From positions 294-11,857 of the forward strand of contig JALQUD010000023.1 in NCBI GenBank assembly GCA_023268595.1: 11,564 nt of DNA, in the 5' to 3' direction. Shown piece by piece: positions 5,827 to 11,564 of the stretch (the stretch's first letter is position 1; every line of letters begins with the position of its first letter). The DNA is from Candidatus Saccharimonadia bacterium. Its GTDB lineage: Bacteria > Patescibacteriota > Saccharimonadia > Saccharimonadales > UBA4665. Under the pieces are notes generated by a model. The model saw only the letters and a list, made by a program, of their open reading frames with translations, made no database searches and had not been told where the DNA came from. Made by a program: the position numbers and the translations under genes.

Positions 5827-6351
5827 CTACACGTTTACCGGCCGGCGACTGGACAGATGGTGACGGCCATCTTGCATGTTCTGCCAGTTGATTACTGCCA
5901 GAGTACTATTCTGGTTCAATAGCCCACGTGAGCCTGCATATGCCAGACTAGCCCGTTTCCTGAAGGCTGCATACATACGCGTCACCACTGGAACCACAAA
6001 TGGCTGGGCGGCCGTTTCTTCCGTCGTTTGCAACGATGCGATTGCAAAGCATACGGATGCCAAGGCTAGGTAAACCACATCAAAGATATAGGCTGCATCA
6101 TCCAGAAAGTGCTGGTATACCATCCAGGCCAGCATGGCCGCAGCCATACCCCACACTACCCTGATAGCCCTATTGTCATACAGTGCCGTCAAAGCCAGCA
6201 GCGCCGCCAGGCCGGCTAATGTTGCCACGCGTATAGCCACCATCCCTTGCTCCGGCGACATGAACCAATTCAGCATAGTATTAGGAAACAGCCGATTACA
6301 TACCACTAGAACCGCACCTATGAATATGGCATTGACGATTATTGCCCTCAT
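5827..6351 (-). CDS. Four-helix membrane protein, function unknown
   Basis: A 174-residue protein with four hydrophobic spans (about 2-20, 37-57, 63-80 and 88-107). A soluble basic C-terminal tail of about 65 residues follows and ends in HHLSSRRPVNV. I do not recognise the family. The start is fixed by the best ribosome binding site in the window, GGAGGAGGTGA at 6355-6365, six bases from the ATG. It lies 128 bases downstream of the signal peptidase on the same strand, so it could be the third gene of the TasA-like/SipW unit or have its own promoter: TATACG near 6386 on the minus strand, with a distant TTGCAT upstream, is only a weak match. A role in the same surface system is inferred from position alone. 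Confidence 0.7.
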   Translation of the reverse strand: MRAIIVNAIFIGAVLVVCNRLFPNTMLNWFMSPEQGMVAIRVATLAGLAALLALTALYDNRAIRVVWGMAAAMLAWMVYQHFLDDAAYIFDVVYLALASVCFAIASLQTTEETAAQPFVVPVVTRMYAAFRKRASLAYAGSRGLLNQNSTLAVINWQNMQDGRHHLSSRRPVNV

Positions 6352-6354
6352 CCG

Positions 6355-6365
6355 TCACCTCCTCC
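6355..6365 (-). promoter_or_regulatory. Strong Shine-Dalgarno site of the 174-aa membrane gene
   Basis: GGAGGAGGTGA on the minus strand is a near-perfect anti-16S match, ideally placed before ATG 6351. It stands out because most other genes in this window have no such site, and it shows that the organism keeps a normal anti-Shine-Dalgarno. Confidence 0.8.
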
Positions 6366-6479
6366 GAACATCCACCCTGTTGACCGTATACGACCATATG
6401 ATAGTCCTAATGCAAGCGGCATGCCGTGAAAGCTCTCATGCCATAAGTGTGAAATTTCTTACGCTTGATGGTGTGTTAG

Positions 6480-6992
6480 CTAGCGGTACAGCACATATGT
6501 CGGTGGTGATATCGTTCGTGCCAAATGTCTGATCTCCATCCAAGCCAGCAAGCATGCCGGTATATAGACCATGCAGATCAGCCCGGCCGGCTGACGCAAG
6601 GTGTCGACAAGTAATCCCAGATGAGGTATGCGGGCGCGGACCGTCCCAACGACTGATTCGTATGGGACTGGCCGGTCAGAGGTAACGTTAGCGTCGCCTT
6701 TGGTAATAATCGTAGTGTCATTGTCTGCTATGAGCCGGTGGCTGACCGTTAAGCCGGCCTTTGCCGGGTCACGGTATGTTACGACCTGCCCGGTCGATGG
6801 CCGGGCAGCCGACCTGACAACCACCACGGCATCGCCTTTGGTGATCGTCGGCCGCATACTGTCGCTCTGCACGCTATAAACCCCAAAACCACCATGCAGC
6901 CAATACAGAGCCAGTAAGGGTAATGCTAGCATCAGGGCCAGGGCGGCCAGGATAGTGGCTACCCTGGCCAGACGGATCATCACGGCCGTCAT
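6480..6992 (-). CDS. SipW-type (ER/archaeal-like) signal peptidase I
   Basis: A 170-residue membrane serine protease of peptidase family S26B, which removes signal peptides on the outer face of the membrane. An N-terminal helix (about 8-31) leads to the catalytic serine in VQSDSMRPTI (S45). The second catalytic residue is a histidine, H85 in TVSHRLI, in place of the lysine of ordinary bacterial LepB; this is the SipW/Sec11 arrangement. ITKGDANVTSD (96-106) supplies the conserved acidic residues. A C-terminal helix (about 137-156) anchors the other end. The ATG lies two bases after the stop of the TasA-like gene with no Shine-Dalgarno, so translation is probably coupled; a second ATG four codons in is possible. 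SipW enzymes usually process the TasA/CalY-type protein beside them, and the neighbour here fits. Confidence 0.9.
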   Translation of the reverse strand: MTAVMIRLARVATILAALALMLALPLLALYWLHGGFGVYSVQSDSMRPTITKGDAVVVVRSAARPSTGQVVTYRDPAKAGLTVSHRLIADNDTTIITKGDANVTSDRPVPYESVVGTVRARIPHLGLLVDTLRQPAGLICMVYIPACLLAWMEIRHLARTISPPTYVLYR

Positions 6993-6994
6993 AC

Positions 6995-7567
6995 TCAGCT
7001 AGCTACACCAGAGAAGACAAGATCAAGATTGCCGACAGTAGCACCAGTACCCTGGTACGCATCGGCATCCATCCTGACTTTCAGCTTATACTGGCCGACT
7101 GACCCGGGATTGAGCTGATCGGTCAGCTGCAAGCCGGCCTCCTGCAGTTCCTTCAATGAAGCGACCTGTTCCTGGCCGCCAGCATCGACACGACTGAGCA
7201 CGACATGTACTTTAGACAAGTCAACTGCGGCGGTATTGGTCGGCGTGCCTGATAGCGACAGCTTCAGCTTGAGTGCGGCCGTACCGTAGTCCTTGAGATA
7301 GAACGTGTTACCATCGGTCGGCATAGCCGCTCCGCCCGGCACGATATCTTTAAATACGAAACCATTACGCGAACTGTCGAATGTCGAAGCCGATGTGCCG
7401 ATACGCAGATCCGCCGTGGCACTTTGAATGCTGCTGCCGGTAAGTGTGGCATTCTGGCTCTGCAGTATCGCATATGTCACCCCTGTAACCGCTACGACCA
7501 ATATTGATAGTATAGCGGCCGCGCGCACCACTGCTGCCCGCCTTAACTTAGTATGCATGGTTCTCAT
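6995..7567 (-). CDS. TasA/CalY-like secreted protein, SipW-dependent
   Basis: A 190-residue exported protein. The N-terminus (MRTMHTKLRRAAVVRA) is basic, followed by a hydrophobic core (AAAILSILVVAVTGVTYA, about 16-34) and then ILQSQNATLTGSSIQSATADL. That join resembles the cleavage region of SipW substrates such as TasA and camelysin, with processing probably after TYA. The rest is rich in beta-strand, Thr, Ser and Gly and poor in Cys, like the TasA jelly-roll fold that assembles into surface fibres. Family membership rests on the signal region, size and the signal peptidase two bases downstream; the mature part is divergent. ATG 7567 is chosen because AGGAG (7576-7580) stands eight bases before it. 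A longer frame to 7618 would read through this site and the -10 region. Likely first gene of the operon with the signal peptidase. Confidence 0.8.
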   Translation of the reverse strand: MRTMHTKLRRAAVVRAAAILSILVVAVTGVTYAILQSQNATLTGSSIQSATADLRIGTSASTFDSSRNGFVFKDIVPGGAAMPTDGNTFYLKDYGTAALKLKLSLSGTPTNTAAVDLSKVHVVLSRVDAGGQEQVASLKELQEAGLQLTDQLNPGSVGQYKLKVRMDADAYQGTGATVGNLDLVFSGVAS

Positions 7568-7604
7568 CTCTTGTACTCCTGAGCACGTTATTTTTGATAT
7601 CAGG

Positions 7605-7634
7605 ATAATGAGGTACATAATGCTTTCAAGTCAA
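7605..7634 (-). promoter_or_regulatory. Promoter of the TasA-like/SipW operon
   Basis: On the minus strand a -35 TTGACT (7629-7634) and a -10 CATTAT (7605-7610) are 18 bp apart. Transcription would begin near 7598, leaving a leader of about 30 bases that contains the AGGAG site before ATG 7567. This is the only clear -35/-10 pair with a normal leader in the window. Confidence 0.5.
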
Positions 7635-7640
7635 TACTGA

Positions 7641-7679
7641 AACATATTTTTACAACGTACAATAGTATGTTAAAACATA
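7641..7679. promoter_or_regulatory. Cluster of AACATA half-sites (candidate operator)
   Basis: TATGTT-AA-AACATA forms a perfect inverted repeat at 7666-7679, and another AACATA stands at 7641-7646. A further AACATA occurs at 7758-7763, near the opposite promoter. The cluster lies just upstream of the TasA-like promoter -35 in a divergent AT-rich region. A shared regulator of the two secretion genes is possible, but AT-rich DNA produces such palindromes by chance. Confidence 0.35.
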
Positions 7680-7787
7680 AGCTTTACGCTTAACGTATGG
7701 ATTTACGTGGCGTTTTACCGTATCGTATATATAAAGCATAAGCAGCCAATCTGAAATAACATATGACAGAAGCTTGCGAGCGATTAG

Positions 7788-7793
7788 GATAAT
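7788..7793 (+). promoter_or_regulatory. -10 box of the M28 peptidase gene
   Basis: GATAAT ends nine bases before ATG 7803, with ATGACA (7763-7768, 19-bp spacing) as a possible -35. Transcription would start about three bases before the ATG. The GGAAGAG at 7794-7800 would then be mostly outside the mRNA despite looking like a ribosome binding site. Confidence 0.4.
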
Positions 7794-7802
7794 GGAAGAG
7801 AT

Positions 7803-8939
7803 ATGAGACGACAATCGTCGAGCACCAGCAGGCATACCCCTGCCCTGGCGGTACCCACGGTATTAAAGGCGCACGGGATGAAGATTGGCGCCGTCGCCGC
7901 CATCGGCATCCTTGGCGTCTCACTGCTGGCCAGCACCCGGGCAGCTACCGTGACGTTGAGTGTCGAGGCAGAAAGCGGATCTCTAGCTGGCAAAGCCGCG
8001 ACGGTCGCAGCGGCCAGCGCATCCGGCGGTTCGGCCGTTACTTTCGGCGGCGGAGCGGCCGGTGGCACCGGCGCCGTCAGTTGTGACCAGGCAGGCATCC
8101 AGAAACTGGTAGACAGCGTATCGGCAACTACCATCGAGGCAAATCTGCGCAAGCTGGTACAGGACGACTCCAAGCCCACCCCTAACGAGTCAATCTCACG
8201 TCACGTCAGCTCGCCGGGCAATAAGATCAAGACCGACTGGGCACGTCAGCAGTACGTCAGCTACGGGTTGGAAGATGCCAGCCAGCAGTTCTCATCCGGC
8301 GGCTACAGCCTGACAAACGTCGTCGGCCGCCTGGCGGGCTCGGACCCCAACACGCTCTATGCGGTCAGCGGGCACATCGACTCGATATCGCAGTCCCCCA
8401 AGACCGTGGCACCAGGTGCCGAGGATGACGGATCGGGTACGGTCGCCGCCATGGAAGCCGGCCGGGTGCTCAAAGCTTTCCAGCCGTGTATGAAAGCATC
8501 CCTGGACTTCGTCGGCTTTAACGATGAGGAAGAGAACATGAACGGTAGCCCGGCGTACATCAATGCCGTCAAGTCGAAGACTTTCAAGGGTATGTACAAC
8601 CTTGACATGGTAGGCTACACGCCGAATGGCGAGTGTTTCATCAACTTCTATAACAGCAACACACGCGACAAGCCGCTGTACGAGAAGGTCGGCAGCGTCA
8701 ACACGAAATACAACATCGGCATGAAGTCCAGCAACCAGAGCTACAACTCCGACGATGTCGACGCCTGGCAGTTCTGGAACAAGAACCTACCCTCGGTATA
8801 CGGCGCTGACTGTGCTACCGACAGCTACCCCGACTACCACAAAACCTCCGACAGCGTGAAGAATATCAACTTCACGCAGATGGCCAAAGTCACCAAACTG
8901 ATGGTCGCCTCCCTGGCGGAATTGTCACTCGGACAGTAA
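7803..8939 (+). CDS. Secreted or membrane-anchored M28-family zinc aminopeptidase
   Basis: A 378-residue exported metallopeptidase. After a long basic N-terminus a hydrophobic segment (about 28-47, ending STRAA) acts as signal or anchor. Residues 54-85 (VEAESGSLAG, then ASASGGSAVTFG) look like a trimmed CBM6/35-type start and end joined to a Gly/Ala linker. The peptidase domain follows (about 95-375). All M28 metal and catalytic residues can be placed: H191 and D193 (SGHIDS), bridging D208 (GAEDDGSG), E242 general base and E243 ligand (DEEENMNGS), D268 (YNLDMVGY) and H346 (YHKTSD). The protein should therefore be active, releasing N-terminal residues from peptides outside the cell. Cys residues at 94, 229, 278 and 337 may form disulfides. 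It is divergent from the TasA-like operon and convergent with the CHAP gene, ending 45 bases before a shared terminator. Confidence 0.92.
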   Translation: MRRQSSSTSRHTPALAVPTVLKAHGMKIGAVAAIGILGVSLLASTRAATVTLSVEAESGSLAGKAATVAAASASGGSAVTFGGGAAGGTGAVSCDQAGIQKLVDSVSATTIEANLRKLVQDDSKPTPNESISRHVSSPGNKIKTDWARQQYVSYGLEDASQQFSSGGYSLTNVVGRLAGSDPNTLYAVSGHIDSISQSPKTVAPGAEDDGSGTVAAMEAGRVLKAFQPCMKASLDFVGFNDEEENMNGSPAYINAVKSKTFKGMYNLDMVGYTPNGECFINFYNSNTRDKPLYEKVGSVNTKYNIGMKSSNQSYNSDDVDAWQFWNKNLPSVYGADCATDSYPDYHKTSDSVKNINFTQMAKVTKLMVASLAELSLGQ

Positions 8940-8984
8940 TCCCCGCAGTCGTACCTACAGCGACTACCGCCAACCACCCAACAC

Positions 8985-9012
8985 AAAAGAGCCGGCATGA
9001 GCGGCTCTTTTT
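8985..9012. terminator. Bidirectional rho-independent terminator
   Basis: AAAAGAGCCG-GCATGAG-CGGCTCTTTT is a 10-bp perfect stem with a 7-base loop, followed by T on the plus strand and giving a T-run on the minus strand too. It lies between the convergent M28 (plus) and CHAP (minus) genes, 45 bases and 25 bases from their stops, and can end both transcripts. Confidence 0.9.
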
Positions 9013-9037
9013 ATGCATTATCGGAATGATGCGTCTT

Positions 9038-10147
9038 CTAGAAGTGGATGAAAACCAGGTTCTTAGCGGCCACGGTGCTGGCGGATATCCAGTACGCACG
9101 GTATAGGCCGTCGAACTGTTGGTTGTAGTCACTGACATATATCGAGCCATCACTAGCCACGGATTCGACGTACATGACGTGGCCATAGTATCCGGCATTG
9201 CTGACTGCGACATCGCCCGGTCGCGGACTACTGTCGACTGGTATGCCGGCGCGCCGGGCATTGTCATCCCACTGGTTAGCGTTGCCGATGCCACCCCAGT
9301 ACGGCATATAACGTCCGCTTTCGGCAACCTTGAAGGCGGTATAGCTGACGCATTCACGGTTATACATGCCCCAACTATCAATCATGCTGTCAATCGGCGC
9401 GTTGGCCCAGACGGCTGGATAACCACCGCCGCCGCGGGCACCAGCCGGTATGCCGGTACCGGCGCTCAGCCGGGCGTTCTCCAGGGCCTGTTGTTTCTCC
9501 AAATCCTTGACCTTCGTCTTGTTGGAGGCGATCTGGCCGTTCAGGTCGGACTGCTCCTGCTCATTCAGGCTCAACAGACGCCCCTGCTCGGCCTGCTGGG
9601 CGGATACATCGGCGCGCATCTTGTTGAGGTCGGAAATCATCTGTTCAAGCGTGGCCTTGTCTTTGGCGAGCTTGGCCTGCAGCTGCTTGATGGAGTCTAA
9701 TGTACGCTGTACCTGACCTTGGACCGAGTTCTGGTATTGCTGCTGGTCTACGAACTGGTTTATATTCTCACTGCTGGCCAGCATCTCCAGCGAGCTTACG
9801 CCGCCGTCAACATATGCCGCCTTGACGCTGTCGGATAGATACGACCGTTGCTTGACCAAGTCGGCTTCGGCCTGGACTATGGCGGCCTGGGTCTTGTCAC
9901 GCTGCTGTTCGGTGTTAGTGATCTGCCCCTGTAACGCCACGATCTGGGCCTGAAGCTTAGATATCTTGTCCTTCAGATCTGAGGCCTGAGCACCAAGCTG
10001 GTTGACTGAACCCTGCTTGTTGGCGCTGTCGCTGTTGAGCTGGTTGATCTGCTCTTGGTATTTGTCGGCGAAAACGACCGGTGATATGACAGCACCGACA
10101 GCTATAAGGCTGACAAAACTTACGGCGAAGAGTTTCTTACGGTTCAT
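9038..10147 (-). CDS. Secreted coiled-coil CHAP-domain peptidoglycan hydrolase (PcsB-like)
   Basis: From ATG 10147 this is a 369-residue secreted cell-wall hydrolase. MNRKKLFAVSFVSLIAVGAV and a VVFA cleavage site form a clean 27-residue signal peptide. Residues about 30-228 are a long Gln/Lys/Asp-rich coiled coil of the type found in PcsB and in FtsEX-activated hydrolases, where it holds the enzyme inactive. An Ala/Gly/Pro linker leads to a C-terminal CHAP domain (about 255-369). Its catalytic Cys266 lies in YNRECVSYTA and His323 in YYGHVMYVE, with an Asn/Glu nearby; these should cut peptide cross-bridges or amide bonds of peptidoglycan. The frame stays open to ATG 10198, adding 17 residues. 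I prefer the inner ATG because the added codons are A-rich, unlike the gene, and the signal peptide is then standard. Neither start has a Shine-Dalgarno. It shares a terminator with the M28 gene. Confidence 0.88.
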   Translation of the reverse strand: MNRKKLFAVSFVSLIAVGAVISPVVFADKYQEQINQLNSDSANKQGSVNQLGAQASDLKDKISKLQAQIVALQGQITNTEQQRDKTQAAIVQAEADLVKQRSYLSDSVKAAYVDGGVSSLEMLASSENINQFVDQQQYQNSVQGQVQRTLDSIKQLQAKLAKDKATLEQMISDLNKMRADVSAQQAEQGRLLSLNEQEQSDLNGQIASNKTKVKDLEKQQALENARLSAGTGIPAGARGGGGYPAVWANAPIDSMIDSWGMYNRECVSYTAFKVAESGRYMPYWGGIGNANQWDDNARRAGIPVDSSPRPGDVAVSNAGYYGHVMYVESVASDGSIYVSDYNQQFDGLYRAYWISASTVAAKNLVFIHF

Positions 10148-10193
10148 GACTGGCTTTTTGTTTAGGGTTTTAGTTTTGGCAGATAATAGATTG

Positions 10194-10209
10194 AGCATAA
10201 ATGCTTATG
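10194..10209. promoter_or_regulatory. Overlapping short palindromes upstream of the CHAP gene
   Basis: AGCAT-AA-ATGCT (10194-10205) overlaps CATAA-ATGC-TTATG (10196-10209), covering the alternative ATG of the CHAP gene. It could be an operator or chance AT-rich symmetry. It lies just upstream of a possible TATTAT -10 (10183-10188, minus strand). Confidence 0.25.
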
Positions 10210-10248
10210 TTGCCTGTTTACATACTACTTGGGTAAGTCGGAAAAGTA

Positions 10249-10269
10249 CATAGGCCGCGAGGCCGTATG
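10249..10269 (-). terminator. Possible terminator hairpin after the metal transporter gene
   Basis: On the minus strand CATACGGCC-TCGC-GGCCTATG forms an 8-bp stem with one bulged base and is followed by TACTTTTCC. It lies about 80 bases after the transporter stop and upstream of the CHAP gene, so it could separate the two units. The T-run is interrupted, which makes the call weak. Confidence 0.35.
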
Positions 10270-10349
10270 AGGTCGGTCTGGAGTTCCCACTATAAAGCTA
10301 ACGATTAAGACATTCAACAAAAATGTGTTGCGACATGCACAGCGCGCAG

Positions 10350-11060
10350 CTAAACCGCAGCGCCGATCAGATGGCCGATGAGCGCCGTGATGGCCATGGC
10401 GATACCACCGCCCACGAAGACGCGCATACCGGCGATACGCTTGCGTCCACCGCCTATATGGGCGCCAACCCCGCCCGAGATGGCCAGGCCAGCCAGCGAA
10501 GCCAGGACGATTGCCCAGGCACCGTACTCGTCAGGAGCGGCTATGGCCGCCACGATCGGTATCAGCGCACCCAAGGCGAATGACAATGCCGAGGCCACCA
10601 TGGCCTGCACCGGATTAGCCAAGGCCTCATGGTCGATGCCAAGCTCATCACGGGCATGGGCAGCCACGGCATCATGGTCATGGAGCTGCTGGGCGACCTG
10701 CTTGGCAAGCTTGGCGTCCAGGCCGCGTGAGACGTATATCGCAGCCAGCTCCGCCAGTTCAGCTTCCGGGTTCTTGGCCAGCGACCGCTTCTCGATGTCT
10801 ATGTCGGCCCGTTCCGAATCGCGCTGCGAACTGACGGAGACGTATTCACCGACCGCCATGGAGAACGCGCCCGCGAACAGGCCGGCGATACCGGAAGTCA
10901 GGATTGCCTTGCTATCGGAGCCGGAGGCTGCCAGCACGCCAAGCATCAGGCTGGAGGTGCTGACGATACCGTCGTTGACACCGAGCACTGCCGCACGCAG
11001 CCAGGCGGCGCGGTGCGAGCGGTGCTCTTCTTCGGGATGGGGAGAGATCATTTCATGCAT
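10350..11060 (-). CDS. VIT1/CCC1-family iron/manganese transporter
   Basis: A 236-residue integral membrane protein of the VIT1/CCC1 family (DUF125), which moves Fe2+ or Mn2+ out of the cytosol by proton antiport. The first helix carries the family signature AAVLGVNDGIVSTSSLMLGV (23-42), whose Asp-Gly lies in the ion path. The second helix includes GLFAGAFSMAVGEYVSVSSQRD (60-81), with the conserved Met and Glu. A charged cytoplasmic metal-binding domain (about 82-145) is rich in Glu, Asp and His (QQLHDHDAVAAHARDELGIDHE). Three further helices follow (about 150-171, 179-199 and 212-234). The N-terminus is His/Glu-rich (HPEEEHRSHR). Length and order are normal. ATG 11060 and the ATG three codons later are both possible. 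An extended -10, TGCTATACT, stands nine bases upstream. The CNNM-like gene precedes it by 47 bases. Confidence 0.92.
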   Translation of the reverse strand: MHEMISPHPEEEHRSHRAAWLRAAVLGVNDGIVSTSSLMLGVLAASGSDSKAILTSGIAGLFAGAFSMAVGEYVSVSSQRDSERADIDIEKRSLAKNPEAELAELAAIYVSRGLDAKLAKQVAQQLHDHDAVAAHARDELGIDHEALANPVQAMVASALSFALGALIPIVAAIAAPDEYGAWAIVLASLAGLAISGGVGAHIGGGRKRIAGMRVFVGGGIAMAITALIGHLIGAAV

Positions 11061-11069
11061 AACTGATTA

Positions 11070-11078
11070 AGTATAGCA
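11070..11078 (-). promoter_or_regulatory. Extended -10 promoter of the metal transporter gene
   Basis: TGCTATACT on the minus strand, nine bases before ATG 11060, so the transcript would begin two or three bases before the start codon. It has the same TGC extension as the promoter of the TrmB-like gene. No Shine-Dalgarno is present. Confidence 0.5.
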
Positions 11079-11107
11079 AAACGAGTGTTTTTTGCGACGT
11101 TAACGTA

Positions 11108-11564
11108 TCATTGCTGCTTACGCGTCTCGTCACGGATCGGACCGACCAGTTCTTCCAGCACGTCTTCCAACATGACCACGCCGACCAGCTTACCACCCTT
11201 GGTGACCTGGGCGATATGCGCACCGGTCAGGCGCATGGCCGCCAAAGCGTCACGAAGTGAAGCTTCTGCCTTGACCCTGCCGAGCGGACGGATCAGGCGG
11301 CCGTCCAGCCGTGTCTCATGACGGTCGCCAGTCACATGCAACATGTCCTTCAGGTGCACGTATCCTTTGAGCCCCTTCTTGCCATCGGAGACAGGAAAAC
11401 GCGAGAAGCCGGTATGGGCGCTCAGCTCCTCTATCTCGGCTGGCGTCGGCTGTGGCGAGGCTACGCGTAGCGAGCCGATCGGCAGTGTCACGCTACTAAC
11501 GGTGTGCTCGTCAAAATCCAGGGCGCCAGATAGTAGCTGCTCTTCTTCTTCGCTCAGCAAGCCC
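11108..11564 (-). CDS. CNNM/CorC-like membrane protein, C-terminal CBS-pair part (runs off right edge)
   Basis: The frame is open to the window edge; the first visible residues, GLLSEEEEQLLSGALDFDEHTV, are the usual link between the DUF21 membrane domain and the CBS pair in CNNM/CorC (hemolysin-C-like) proteins. The TTG at 11560 is thus an internal Leu codon, not a start. CBS1 covers about 24-72 of the visible part (LPIGSLRVAS to GYVHLKDML), and CBS2 about 90-140 (IRPLGRVKAE to VVMLEDVLEELVGPI). The chain ends soon after CBS2 with RDETRKQQ, so the C-terminal CorC_HlyC domain found in many relatives is absent. CNNM proteins export Mg2+ or related ions, with the CBS pair sensing nucleotide. It lies 47 bases upstream of the VIT1-like transporter on the same strand; a joint metal-handling role is inferred. 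Confidence 0.87.
   Translation of the reverse strand, partial: GLLSEEEEQLLSGALDFDEHTVSSVTLPIGSLRVASPQPTPAEIEELSAHTGFSRFPVSDGKKGLKGYVHLKDMLHVTGDRHETRLDGRLIRPLGRVKAEASLRDALAAMRLTGAHIAQVTKGGKLVGVVMLEDVLEELVGPIRDETRKQQ

Noticed and set aside
6417..6442. GGCATG/CATGCC hairpin as terminator of the signal peptidase gene
   Set aside because: The loop is 13 bases and no T-run follows on the minus strand.
6443..6466. Hairpin-forming AAGTGTGA/TTACGCTT sequence after the signal peptidase gene
   Set aside because: The eight-pair stem relies on G.T pairs that exist only in plus-strand RNA, while the local genes are on the minus strand.
7568..7618. A longer N-terminus for the TasA-like protein (from ATG 7618)
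   Set aside because: It would overlap the -10 box and the AGGAG site, and would place 17 extra residues before a normal signal peptide.
10378..11070. A 230-codon plus-strand open frame
   Set aside because: It is antisense to the VIT1-like gene over nearly its whole length and reads as Ser/Ala/Pro-rich low-complexity sequence; the minus frame has clear family motifs.
1..11564. CRISPR array or phage/transposase genes
   Set aside because: No regularly spaced direct repeats, cas genes, integrase, transposase or phage structural genes were seen in any frame.
1..11564. Alternative genetic code (UGA as glycine) as in some CPR lineages
   Set aside because: TGA terminates the TasA-like and CNNM-like genes at natural ends, and no conserved domain is interrupted by TGA.

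Overview
This window looks like chromosome from a small-genome bacterium of the Patescibacteria/CPR radiation, most probably a Saccharibacteria (TM7) relative. The basis is the gene mix: a bacterial TrmB-like regulator, an ER/archaeal-type (SipW) signal peptidase next to a TasA-like secreted protein, a secreted M28 peptidase with a short 'EAESGSLAG'-type linker module, a coiled-coil CHAP hydrolase and several orphan membrane proteins. Base composition is moderate to slightly GC-rich. TGA ends real genes and does not occur in frame, so the standard code is used and the UGA-recoding CPR lineages are unlikely. Lineage assignment is inference; there is no rRNA or ribosomal protein here.

Layout. 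1-2233 (minus): a three-gene run of a 118-aa three-helix membrane protein, a 547-aa membrane glycosyltransferase 2, and an unrecognised gene that overlaps the glycosyltransferase stop by one base and leaves the window. 2266-2604 (minus): tRNA-Gly(CCC) and tRNA-Thr(CGT), both with encoded CCA, separated by an inverted-repeat element of about 126 bp that touches the first base of tRNA-Gly. 2693-3547 (plus): a divergent HAD-like protein, overlapping tail to tail with a YvcK/GlmR (CofD-like) gene (3544-4749, minus). 4750-4935: a divergent promoter region with an 11-bp tandem repeat. 4936-5739 (plus): a TrmB-like regulator.

5827-7567 (minus): TasA-like protein, SipW-type signal peptidase (2 nt apart) and a four-helix membrane protein, forming a probable surface-protein secretion and maturation unit. 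Across a 235-bp AT-rich divergent region lies a secreted M28 metallopeptidase (7803-8939, plus). It ends at a clear bidirectional rho-independent terminator shared with a convergent secreted CHAP-domain peptidoglycan hydrolase (9038-10147, minus). 10350-11060 (minus): a VIT1/CCC1-type metal transporter, preceded by the C-terminal CBS-domain part of a CNNM/CorC-like membrane protein that enters from the right edge. These two suggest metal-ion handling.

As a whole the window is dominated by envelope functions: glycan synthesis, surface fibre or protein export, peptidoglycan remodelling, extracellular proteolysis and metal transport. It also holds one central-metabolism/cell-wall control gene (yvcK-like) paired with a transcription factor.

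Two signals are not explained by the gene list. One is the inter-tRNA inverted-repeat element, whose 18-bp arms differ only at two positions that stay G.U-paired in the tRNA-sense RNA. The other is the repeated placement of good -10 boxes only 5-9 bases before start codons, which implies leaderless or nearly leaderless mRNAs alongside a few genes with strong Shine-Dalgarno sites.
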